A DNA stretch of 64,000 nucleotides from Uloborus plumipes. Lineage: Eukaryota; Arthropoda; Arachnida; Araneae; Uloboridae. Of this stretch, positions 1-11,700 are shown in pieces (position 1 is the first letter of the stretch; each line of letters begins with the position of its first letter). The position numbers and the translations under genes were made by a program. The stretch lies in NCBI GenBank assembly GCA_038373865.1, contig JAXGGA010002331.1, positions 60,836 to 124,835 on the forward strand, in the 5' to 3' direction. The notes under the pieces were generated by a model. It worked only from the letters and a program-made list of their open reading frames with translations, made no database searches and was not told where the DNA came from.

Positions 1-7
1 AGTCTTA

Positions 8-320
8 GGCAGGGATTCAAGTGAAACAGGCTATCGCAAACTGCAATCGCTACTGGAAATGAATTACATTAGAACGTTTCTTGATACTGGAAATGAATTA
101 CATTAGAACGTTCATCGTGACGTTTGCCTATGAAAAACGAGCTAGATAAAACGTCACAGCCTACTTGGCGAATAAGAGGAGATGGCCGACTGCTTGTGAG
201 CTCTTATTGGCTCCGCTCGTAGTGACGTCAGTGCCAATTTAAGTTAATGATAATGTAATTCACTTCCAGTAGCGATTGCATTCGAAGCGATCGCAGTGCT
301 GTTTCACTTGAATCCCTGCC
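8..320. mobile_element. MITE, 313 bp, copy 1 (3-bp TWA target)
   Basis: The ends are inverted repeats: GGCAGGGATTCAAGTGAAAC at the left and its complement at the right, with a second inner inverted pair around the CGCTACTGGAAATGAATT and TTCCAGTAGCGATTG blocks. The flanks are TTA on the left and TAA on the right. The interior repeats a block of about 30 bases (near 50 and 85). A copy of exactly the same length lies at 20368-20680. No coding capacity is seen, so this is a non-autonomous DNA transposon. The 3-bp TWA flank is what PIF/Harbinger elements use, but the superfamily is inferred, not shown. Confidence 0.75.
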
Positions 321-537
321 TAAGATTAGTTGTTTTTTCGACGTTGCTTGTTCTTGGACGACAATGACTACCATTTTTTTTTTATTTGACAAAAGGCTCA
401 CACAAAATAGCAAGAGGTGAAACAAAGTTTGCCAAAATTCACTTCGGTGGAGATAATCACAAAAATACAAAAGTGACTAGATTACAGGTGAGATCAACCC
501 CCAGTTGTGCGTTGGAGGTCATCACATCCAAGTTCAC

Positions 538-976
538 ATCTGGGTAATTCCATCGTGACTAACGTAACATTTAGAGTAAATTTTTAATCTTTCTTTCTGT
601 GTGTGAGCCTTATTTTTGTCACAATACCAAAAACAAGGTGTTATTCTTCTCCGCATAGATGAGTTGTTTAAGTTAATATAAAAAAAAAATAATATTAATT
701 TCATTTTTGGCAGTTAGAGGACATTTTGATCAACGTGACTAACATAACAGATCTGTTTCAAATCTGTTATGTTAGTCACGTTGATCAAAATGTCCTCTAA
801 CTGCCAAAAATGAAGTTAATATTATTCTTTTTGTATATTAACTTAAGCAACTCATCTATGCGGAGAAGAATAACACCTTGTTTTTGGTATTGTGACAAAA
901 ATAAGGCTCACACACAGAAAGAAAGATTAAAAATTTACTCTAAATGTTATGTTAGTCACGATGGAATTACCCATCT
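538..976. mobile_element. 431-bp near-perfect palindromic element with 4-bp target duplication
   Basis: Bases 542-972 form one long inverted repeat: each arm is about 210 bases, starting GGGTAATTCCATCGTGACTA, with the centre near 757 (AACAGATCTG / CAAATCTGTT). The palindrome is flanked by ATCT on both sides (538-541 and 973-976), a probable 4-bp target-site duplication. There is no coding region. The short open frames that cross it are simply the two arms read through. Its ends resemble those of the larger palindrome at 8311-9374. Confidence 0.8.
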
Positions 977-1033
977 ACTGCCTTATTTTTGCTATCAAGA
1001 AGGCAACATAGGCTAGCACGCATTTGTGGAATA

Positions 1034-1558
1034 CAGTAACCCCTCGTTACATCGCGACTCGTTATAACGCTTATTTGAATGCATCGCGCTTTTCCTTTGT
1101 CAGACGGAAAATTTTTATTTAAGAGAGGACAAAAATATTGATTGATATTTGATATAGTAGAAAACAAAATGTTATGTTTCTCAGAAAAGTGTTTTTTTTT
1201 TTTTTTTTTTTTTGTAATCAATGAACAAAACTGGTACATTTTTTTCCAAATACTTAATTCATTGCAGTTTAAAATGTGTGCAACTTTGGACTCGTATTCT
1301 ATAAAAAAAACAATAAGAATATTTTAAATTATTTTTAATTTAGTTTAAAAGACAAATTGGTAGACTGATCTTCTGCTGCGTCCAAGGAAAAGCGTCCTAG
1401 TATGATATTAAAATAATATTTTGTAGAGGTACGTAACATTATAATCTTTACATTAACTAAATCTTTACTTTTTATCACCTCGGTTATACTCGTTTTCGGA
1501 TATATCACGCTTTTTTTTTGTTGTCTCCGGACAAGAGCGATATAGCGACGGATTGCTG
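1034..1558. mobile_element. MITE of mariner/Tigger type, 525 bp
   Basis: The left end reads CAGTAACCCCTCGTTACATC and the right end GCGACGGATTGCTG. They form an imperfect inverted repeat and are bounded by TA on both sides (1032-1033 and 1559-1560). Inner blocks are also inverted and imperfect. The CAGT start and TA target are typical of Tc1/mariner and pogo/Tigger derivatives. No transposase remnant is visible. Confidence 0.6.
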
Positions 1559-2579
1559 TAATTCCAGTTTACTGATACGCAATCTTTTGAAAAAGCCATT
1601 TTGATTTTTTACAGATGAGTAGCTACCAGCAACCAAAAATGTTTACATTGTTTCATGAGTGAGTTAACGAGTATTTCCACTTAAACATCACACAAAAAGC
1701 ACAATAAAAGCTTGTGGCACACACTTCTAATAGACAATTTTTAAAAACTTTTTTCTTCATGTTCATTTTGAAAGCCTTTTGCGTTGAAAACACTAATTTT
1801 CGATAATTTGCAAATCAAACATTTACTATCAACAAGTTCCAGGTTTTAAAACCAAAACAGCATTGAATTTCTTAAATTTAATATGAATACTCAGCCACAA
1901 AACATATTTCAAATGCATCGCAGCTGATGAAGTAAGTTATTTTTTTATTTCAATTTCAAGTGTGAAGTTATTTGTATTTTTCAAATTTTTTACTTGTGAA
2001 TATCAACTAATTTTCAGCTACATAAAAGTTTTAACCTGATATAATGGTGGAACTATTTTTAATAATCAAAATTATATGTAAATGTCCAGTGTATTATTGA
2101 GTTACAGCATATTAGATAAAATACCGCTAATTCTTTAAATAGACAAAATTCGACAGATTTAGACAGAAGTTCGGGTTACTGGTCATTTTTTGGTAGAACA
2201 ACCAACAGAAAGGATTAATTCAGATCGTAAAATAAAGTGAATTTGTAAATACATTAAAAATAATAAAATGCTGCTAGTTTGTAATGATAATTATCGAAAA
2301 TATAATTGCACCAAAATATTCCCTTCTCAATATTCCTTCAGATTTTTGCAATTGATAAATTACAAAACCTTATGTAATTTAGCAAAATTAATATAAAATT
2401 CTAGCTGAATAAAAACTGTGAGCATTTGCGCGTTGAAAATCAAGGCAGGATTCCTTTCTTTTATATAAGTAACTAATATATTATAGTTTGGCAACCATGC
2501 AAAGTTTTAGTCGCCAAGTTGGCGCAAATTGTTTGCGATATCGAGTTCACACAATAATGTCATTTGTTCAGAAAATTCG
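1559..2579. other. AT-rich stretch 3' of the glycosyltransferase gene; nothing recognised
   Basis: Lies directly downstream of the minus-strand stop codon and so should hold the 3' UTR and polyadenylation site. I see no convincing canonical polyadenylation hexamer close to the stop, and no exon, repeat boundary or RNA gene that I can support. Confidence 0.4.
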
Positions 2580-2774
2580 TCAGCAACCTTTCCTAGGGCC
2601 ATATTTCTTCTTCATTTGTGCCAAAAGTTTGTTATGTACGGCATTGTTTTTGTACATAAAAGGAGCCCTCTTTCTCTGATCCACAGTGCTTAAAGTTTTG
2701 ATCCCTGGAGCATGGACGAGGAATGCATTGTCCAGGATGTAGAAATCGTAGTCTAATAAGCAGAGCTCGAACAT
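2580..2774 (-). CDS. B4GAT1-like: B4GAT1-like gene, last coding exon (exon 7)
   Basis: Encodes residues 419-482 and ends with a TGA stop at 2582-2580. It begins after a good acceptor (pyrimidine tract and CAG at 2777-2775) in phase 0, matching the end of exon 6. The sequence MFELCLLDYDFYILDNAFLV, then HAPGIK, and a basic tail ending RKGC resemble the C-terminus of family 49 enzymes, where a conserved LVH-x-G segment lies near the end of the catalytic fold. Upstream in the intron, about 85 bases away, lies a TTAA-flanked MITE (2859-3030). Confidence 0.9.
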   Translation of the reverse strand: MFELCLLDYDFYILDNAFLVHAPGIKTLSTVDQRKRAPFMYKNNAVHNKLLAQMKKKYGPRKGC

Positions 2775-5700
2775 CTGTAGGAGAATAAGAAAAGGTATGA
2801 GTTTGAATTCATCCACAGAAGCAATAAAGTCTAATCCAAAAAGGGCTACTATAGTTAAACCGCGAAGAGATGGCGGGTCGATTGGAAGCGGATACGGACC
2901 GCTCCGTTTTGAAATAGGTTGGGACTGCGAGAACGCGTAAGCAGTGAAGCCGTGCGTTCTCGCTAATCCAACCAATTTTTAATAAAGTGGTTCGTTTCCG
3001 CTTTCAGTCGACCCGCCATCTCTTCGCGGTTTAACTTCACAACTTGTTCCCTTTTTAAAAATGATCTTTGATGACGAAGTATTTCAACGAAGATTGTATA
3101 GAGCAGCGGTTTCCAAACTTTTTAGCCACGGAATTCTTAGTGCTTACTAATAAACTTCAAAGAGCCCCATTCTTATCAATGACTAAACAACATAGTGTTA
3201 ACGATCAAGTGCAAAATCATTCGTTATTATAATTACTTTCTTCTATATAGAAGAATCTTGTAGAGGAAATTTCAGCTATGGTTCCGCGGAACACACTTAG
3301 GGAACCGCTGGCTATAGAGTGCTGCTTATTATAGTACATTCACAAGAGATGAACGATGCACTGCTCTGCATTTAAAAGGCTCTTCATACTATAGTTGGCA
3401 AATTCGAATAAACTTTTTTTTTTCGAAAAATCTCAGCTAGAGACATGACTCATATTTCACTTTTTGATTTGAACAATTTTTCGTTCAATTTTGAACAGTT
3501 CAAAAAAACTTAATATTAGCTCCTGCGGGGAAACTGAATAGAAATGTAGATCCCGAACTTAGAAGCGGATTTTCTTCAAACAAACTCTTGGAAAATACTC
3601 TTAATGAAGAATGCATGCAAAAAAAAATTATTAAACTATTTTAAGAACTCCGATTCCGATTCCTCAACTCCTACTTTCCAGCCATGGCAGAAGTGCAGGC
3701 TCAGAAAAAATGACTGAATCCTAATCTCAGCATTTTAGCGCCTTCAACTAATAATCCGAATCATCAACTCCGACTCCAATTTCAACTCCGCAGCTATGGT
3801 AGAAATACAGGCTCGGAAATAATAACCGGCGCCTAGTCATAGAATTTTAGAGCCTTTGACTCCATCTCCGACTAAGTACTCCTTGACTGCGATTCCAAAA
3901 CGGAAAAACACATATTTCCATCCATAAGCTCAAATGTTCGAATTAAAGATTGCGTTCAAAAATAATAGGCACGAAAATAATGTAATTGCGGAATGGGGCT
4001 TACCTGTGACATCTTGTCTCGCTTGCCTTCCCAAGTCAACCTCTCATCGTACGGCGGTTCATCATTAGTTCCGATATAAATAGGCTCCCAAGCTGTTCGT
4101 GGCACTTGTCGCTTGGTTATTTCGAACACACCTAGACTATCTGCAGCATCCCCCGTTGGAACATTCTGCAGCCAAATATCTCTTCTGAAAGAGGAGAAAA
4201 TACAAATATAAATGTGACGACCACCAACAAACGCTGGTGCGGGTCAATTTGTAGTCCCCAATGAAGATCAATGGCCCTTTTACATCTATATACTCCCTTT
4301 CATTACAGCCTCTTCCAGTAAACTGTTCCAAGGGCCCACAACCCTACTAAAGTTAAAATTTTTCCCTATCTCCAGGGCGTGACCAGAATATTCTCTTTGG
4401 GAAAGTGGACGCACGGGAAGGAGGTCCTGGTATTTTTTTCGTCTATAGATTATGTGCACATCAAAACTGTAGGATTGGCGATATGAGTTGAATCCAAGGT
4501 TTCTAGAGAAGGGGCGGGGGCTAAACCTCGAAACAACTTCTACATTGCGCCCTCTGCCTGGACTTCTACTGTTTTTTCACAGACATCGCTAAAAATTTAA
4601 GGTCATTATCATCTATGGCGGCAAATTTTATCAATAAGAAGAAGTAAACACCTGTTTCAATACATAAAAACGCGCTGCGCCATTCACACACTTTGCTAGT
4701 TGATTCAATCGTATATTCAATTATTTATTTGTGTAGTTGGCATCTCACGAACAAGAGGACTAAAAAATAAAAACTGCACGATATCTGGAGGTTGCAGCAC
4801 ACAGCCAAACACGCAACACTCCTATTTATTATTTTACGTACATTTCAGATTAATATTGCAATTTGGGGGGGGGGGTGTAAGTACCATTTTGGATACTACT
4901 AACAGCCACCCAGAACTCTCCCAGGAGTTGAACAGTTTTGCGTATTGAAGATAACACATAGCATATAAGAATGATTGCTTCAGTAAACGCGAAATCTATA
5001 CTTGTCTGAGCTTTCGCTTATGTAATCATTCATGTTTGTTTACTTTATTTGACGTGCTTCTGTCGAATCGGTAATGTTTCTTTCTGATGTATCTTCAAAC
5101 GTGATCTCATGTTGTCTAGTGGTTAGGTTGTCTGACTTTCGTTCAGAGTTCCCGGGTTCGAATCCGGGCATGGGATGGAGGTTCCATGGTGTAATGGTTA
5201 GCACTCTGGACTTTGAATCCAGCGATCCGAGTTCAAATCTCGGTGGAACCTTGATTTTTTCCTTTCAAATTTCTTTCTTAATCTATTTTATAGAAAATTT
5301 AATGGTATAGAATTGTAAATTTCTAAATTAAAATGATGATTGATTATTTAAATTTGATATGGTGTAGAAACTATTTCTTCACTATACCTTCATTTTCTAG
5401 ACAGTATAAAAATAAATTTAAACACATAGTTTGTACATAATATTTTTTTAATGATGTTACACTTTAATATAAACTCTACTCTTGCAATTAAAGTTTACTC
5501 AGTCCTGATTTTTGCAGATGATTTTACAAGATGTCCAATTACTCGAAACTGAGTTAGGATGACTTGCACCTTACCTTATTCTAGCCTCACGACATATGTA
5601 TAATAACGAATAAAAACAATCAATTCACTGTCTAAAATATTACAATGAAATCACCCGTGCATAGACCCCCTCCCCCCCCCCAAAAAAAAAAATCACCAGT

Positions 5701-8700
5701 TCATTAACCGTAAAAACATTCTTCCATTAACTACAAAAATTATCAGTCTATCAACAAATTGCCCTACTTTTGAGATTGCGATTAGACTGCCATTGTATTT
5801 TCTTTGCAAAAATGCAGAAAATATGAAACTAAATTTTTCTTCCAGTAATATAGTTACAAGAAAGTAATTTAGAAGGTGGAACAATCATCCTCAGTTTTCA
5901 TACTGAGGTAATTATTAGCCTACAATGCAATAATTGCAGAAAGTTTCAAGCGAGGAATTAGAATATTTTGCGAAAATAATTATTCCAAGTCATACTTTGA
6001 TTAGCTAGCTACTAAAGCGTAAAAGAAAATTCTTATTTTAAATGGCCCTAAATAGCGGATTTCAGAAAATGTCAGTGCTACGACTGCATTATATGTGTCA
6101 ACATTTCACCTACCGGGAAATGGTGCAAACATATCCAGGAGACTGTTTTAATAAGAAAAAATCATCTGAATACAAATCAAATATTATGGTGGGAAAAGCA
6201 TATACAGTAAAACCCTATTCATACATCTCTTGCTTGTAGGTAATTTATACGACGTTTTCATAAAGTCCGGGTTCATTCCAGTTCATTTTAATGCAAAAAT
6301 TAATCGTTTATACGTGACGGAATATCGGTTATACGTTTTCCTGTGTTTGAAATTCGAAAAACTTCAACTTGCCTATCGGCACCTAGTATTGAATGATTTA
6401 TTCATAGTAGGTATGGAAGGACACATTAGGGGTCGGGAGGGGGATTCTTATTTTGTTTATTGAAGGGTTAGTTTTTTTTTTTTTTTTTTTTTGTGAACTT
6501 GATTCAAGTCGTAATGATACAGTCAATCATTGTACAAAGGCGATCAGTCTGTCAGACGACAACATTTGTTTTTAATTTTATACAATTACCTGTACGTTTT
6601 TTACTTGCATTAGGAACATAATTACATTTATAACACATTTAGACTTGCATATATGCGCGGTACAATAAGCATTTACGATATTCAATAAAAATATGATTTG
6701 TTTCACATTTGATCTAAAAATTCATATTAAATCTTTAAGTGCAAAACTTGCACACCTGAATTTATATTAGTTGAATAGAAACCTTTGTTAGAACCTTACA
6801 ACTGTAAAATTTGCAGAAGTTTGCAACAATAAGTTTTAACTTGTAAAATTCAAAGTGATTCGTGGGTGTTTTGATTGCATGTAGTTTTCATTTATACGCC
6901 GTTTGACGTCAGTCCCTAGAAAGACGTATAAACGATGCTTTACTATACATATATGCAATTTTATTTGTGAAGGCTCTACAATCGAGTTTCACGCATTGAA
7001 AGAACAGAAATATCCATCAGAAATTAAGTCGTGCGAATTCTTATTTTCTATACGTAACGTAACAATTTGCCTATATTACATAAAAATTTAAAATAGAAAA
7101 CGGTAAACATTAAAAATGGTAAAATTTAAAATAAAAAGAAACAATTAGGAAATAAAAAGAAATGAACTAAAATTAAAAATAAAGAAATGCAAAATAAAAT
7201 AAGAATGATAAAAATAAAACAAAAATAATAGAATAAAAATAATAAAAATTAAATCAAATTAAAATCAAATTAAATTAAAAATATAAATAAAAAAAAAATA
7301 AAATAAATAAATATTTTAAAAAAGTGTTCACCTCAGTTTAAATTAATTTGTAAAATCTAACAAGTATTACAATATATTTCAGAGCTATTTGAAAACTTTC
7401 TGCAGGAGAAGCAAAAAAAAAAAAAAAACACACAGAAAACTTAATCTAAATCGAATCAAAAATATTTAACGGAAATCATTTCTCTCACATAATGGCTTCT
7501 GCAAATAATTTGATATTCTTTTTCGTATGCAAATGTTTGTTGACTTTGCTCATGATTGAAAAGGTTTTTCTCAGAACATCTAATGAGACTTTTTTGTGAA
7601 TTTAAACAAGTTTCCCAATCCATGAAAATCTACAAACATATCACGTTTTTTTCCCAGAATATTTGAAATGCTAAAAGGAGACTTTAAAGGTATATTTTTT
7701 CCAAACAAATGTATAGTAAAGTAATTTTAAATTACTATTGCAACATAACAGAAAAAAAATAATGGCCTTCTATCCAAAAGCCTCGTTTCATTCATTTTGC
7801 TCCCTTTCAAACCGGCAATTTTATTTCACGCGCCGCCGACCGAAATGATTCGTTTCGTTTTGAATGAAGAAACACGAAAGGTATAAATTTGGCAAATTCG
7901 TGGGTTCATAATATCAATTTCTAATGCGTAAATAGACATTTTCTAAAATCATACATCAAGCTACTCCGCCTTATAATATTTATTAACACACGCATGAAAT
8001 TCATAATGTTGAATAAATGTATGATTTAAATGGGATAGAAAAGTAAAAGCTACATAAGAAGTTTGGTCCATTCAGCTTTTTGTTCCTTTAGTTGCGTCTA
8101 GCTATAAAGCTTTAAATTGCCAGGGTTGCGAAAAGGTAACATCTTCCAGTATTTTGAATTATTCTTTATCTTACAGCAGACGGAAGAATAGACATTTCAA
8201 TGTTATTTGAAGGGGCAATTGGATAAAGATGATATCGCACGCCTAGAAGAATACTGTCACAACTCATAAGTCGAAACTCCGAATGTTCAGAGATGTACCC
8301 AGAGCCATGAGGGTCATTCTATGTGAAATCAACAAGCCTCAAAACTTGACCATCACCAATTTCAAAAAAAAATATTGAGTTAAATACGGCTATAAAGTGA
8401 TACAAAAAAATGATTTTTAAAATTTTTTTCAGCAGTTAGTTTTTTGTGTGGAACCCCTTAAAAAACGCAAAAAGTGGAAAAAAGTGAAATTTTGAACATA
8501 CAAAGATTTAATTTTCTCAGCTTCTATTGCAGCTAGAGTCTTTTGTTATATGTCATTGTAAAGCTCTTTAAACAAGCTTTCAAATGATGTATAATTTGAC
8601 AAGGTTTCGTGATGATAATATTTCAAGGTCACCAAAAGCATTATTTGACCTTGAATATTTCAAAAAGTGCATTTTTTAAAAATCTGCAAAAAATATATAT

Positions 8701-11700
8701 ATTACTTCCTAATGTAGTGTATATGTGGTAAAATTTGCAGAATGGGACAGCAATGGGATCTGGATGAAAAATCTGTACCTCAGAACCAGACTAACGTAAG
8801 TCCATTTTCGTCATTTTTCGGTAGAGGGGAAAAAAGATGTATTCGACAACCGTTTTTCCCCTCTACCGAAAAATGACGAAAATGGACTTACGTTAGTCTG
8901 GTTCTGAGGTACAGATTTTTCATCCAGATCCCATTGCTGTCCCATTCTGCAAAATTTACCACATATACACTACATTAGGAAGTAATATATATATTTTTTT
9001 TCAGATTTTTAAAAAATGCACTTTTTGAAATATTCAAGGTCAAATAATGCTTTTGGTGACCTTGAAATATTAACATCACGAAACCTTGTCAAATTATACA
9101 TCATTTGAAAGCTTGTTTAAAGAGCTTTACAATGACATATAACATAAGACTCTAGCTGCAATAGAAGCTGAGAAAATTAAATCTTTGTATGATCAAAATT
9201 TCACTTTTTTCCACTTTTTGCGTTTTTTAAGAGGTTCCACACAAAAAACTGCTGAAAAAAAATTTTAAAATCATTTTTTTGTATCACTTTATAGCCGTAT
9301 TTAACCCTATATATTTTTTTTGAAATTGGTGATGGTCAAGTTTTGAGGCTTGTTGATTTCACATGGAATGACCCATGATTTAAAAGTCAAAAAGAAACGT
9401 TTATTTTAAAAGCATTATGAAAGCAAATGAGCGGAAATGATCTAACCTAATGTATGATAGACTGCACTATTATTAATTGCTTTAATATATCAATTTCTTT
9501 TCCCCATCTTAAATTTTTCTGTTTTTGAGTTGTGACAGTATTCTTCTAGGTGTGCGATATGTGACATTTGAATTTCGCCGATTTGCACAAATTCAGATTA
9601 GTGTGCGTTCAATTGTGTTAACTCACAAACACAATTGAAGGGGCAAGTTAATAGAGGTGATATCTTACTTTTTTTTTTTAATTTCTAGAAAAGCTTTCAA
9701 AAAAAATTACCTTAACACCTTCATCCATGGTAAAAAGTAAGTAAAACAGAAATGGTCACACATCACCTGCATCCACTTGCCCCTTCATTTACTTTTTATA
9801 ACATGGAATTTTCTGCCAAAGGAAAAAGTGCACAATTGAAGGGATGACAAAACAGAAATTGCGAGTAATTAAAGTTCAAAGTTTTGTTGTTGCAGCTTTT
9901 TTTTTTTTTTTGGTTTTGTCGTTAGTGTGCGTATGAAATTGGTCTAATGACATTTACTTTTTGATATACCAAGTTTTATTTGCTTACCTGTATCCATTGC
10001 TTACCATTGTGCAGAGTGTTCACCTTTTAAAATGTAACATAGCCCCTTCATCCTCAAGCCCTTCAATTAGCATTCAATAAACTACAATATTACTGTAAAT
10101 GATTTATTCATTTCGAAACGCTATACATCCAGAAGTTACACGTGCAACAAACAAATGCTAAAATTAAAAATTTAAATTAAATACACTTAATTGTTTTTGA
10201 GGGGACATGGTAATCACGAAAAGTGAAATGTAATTCTGACTAGTAAAATTTCTAGTCGCAAAAGCAGAATAAAGAGGGAAAACTGAAAATCCTTTTTAAA
10301 ACCCTTATACTAAAATCAATTACAAGTATTTTAATTATTAACATATAGAAACTAGCAACAGGTAAATATTTTAAATCTTTAAGTTTTCTTTCCTTGCCGG
10401 CCAACAATGACATCGGTTTCCTATCGCGTGAATAAAAGCTAAGCCGCATTTGCTAAAAAGCGTTATAGTTTGAGTTTTACATAACATGGAAGTTCCAAAT
10501 ACATTCTATTAAACGCAGATAAATTTACTCTTTCTTTTGATATGATTGTTTTAAATATTCAGGTAAGTTTTCACTTCAAAAATCGCGTAAAACATTTTAA
10601 AGGTTTTAAATTAATATCTCCGTTAATTAATGCCATCCGAAGACTTGACCTAGCTAAGAACACACTCTTTTAACAAAAAAAAAGTTATTTTTTCAAAATC
10701 GGTTCATCCGTTTAGGCTCTAGAGTGCCAGACAAATACACAAATACGTTAAACTTATAATCTCCTTCCTTGTTGAGTTGGCGGATTTTTTGTCATATTTT
10801 GCTCTCATCTCAAGCCCTATATCTCAAGAAGTAATGATACGATTTGAACCTATACAAAAACTGGTAGTGATTCAATTTTGACACCAATCGCTTTAAGGGG
10901 AGTGATTTTTGCTATCTTTTGAGGGAGTTATTATCAACAATATGAAGGCTGAATAACGTTTAAATATTTTCACTTACGATGATGAAATTTTGAATAAAAG
11001 TGAACCACCACAGAAACTAACTGCAGTGGCGTAAATAGTACACCCGCAACCGGCGGAGCGAGAGGGGTCATACGAAGCTTAAGAGAGCACAATCCAGAAA
11101 AAAAAGCTCTATGAGTTACACTGGAAAAGAGTTTTTTTTATTGATAAATATTTATTTTTTCCTCGGAAAATGTCAGTTCTATACTTCTACTATGGTCGGG
11201 GGGGGGGGCACCTAAATCTACGTATGCTACTGTTGGCGGTTATCCAATTTTGTCGCCAATCGCTCTGGGGGTGGGTTGATTTTTTGTCATTTTTCGCTAG
11301 AGTTGTAATCAACAATGCGAAAGATGAATTACATTTAAACAATTTCATTCACGATTGCCTCAAAAAAAAAGCTTTTTACGTCATTTAATTATTGGCAAGT
11401 GATCGGAAAAATCACAATGATTCAAAATTTTTGTCTGTTTTCATCTTCTACTAAATAACAAATAAAACTTTTGTAATCAATTTAATCAAGGCTATAAAAT
11501 CTTTTTCTCACATCTTACTCATGCTTTTTCCATACTTGCCCTCCTTACAAAAATTTCATTTCATTTCCCAAAATATGAAATCTAAACCAGAACACTCACT
11601 TTGTGAAGTTCCTTATCGTATACTTTTAAACATTTGATAATCCAGTTCCAAAAGAAAACTGCTTCAAATATCGGTGCTTACCTGGGAAAATTCTGACAGG

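Larger units (their letters stand above)
8208..9787. mobile_element. MITE (TGAAGGGGCAAG ends) split by a nested insertion
   Basis: Left end TGAAGGGGCAATTGGATAAA at 8208 and right end CCACTTGCCCCTTCA at 9787 are inverted. A complete relative at 51273-51550 has the same interior phrases (GTGACATTTGAATTTCGCCG, then AACTCACAAACA). Here the copy is interrupted after GATGATAT by 1.3 kb of other elements (8236-9556) and resumes with ATATGTGACATTTG. Confidence 0.75.
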
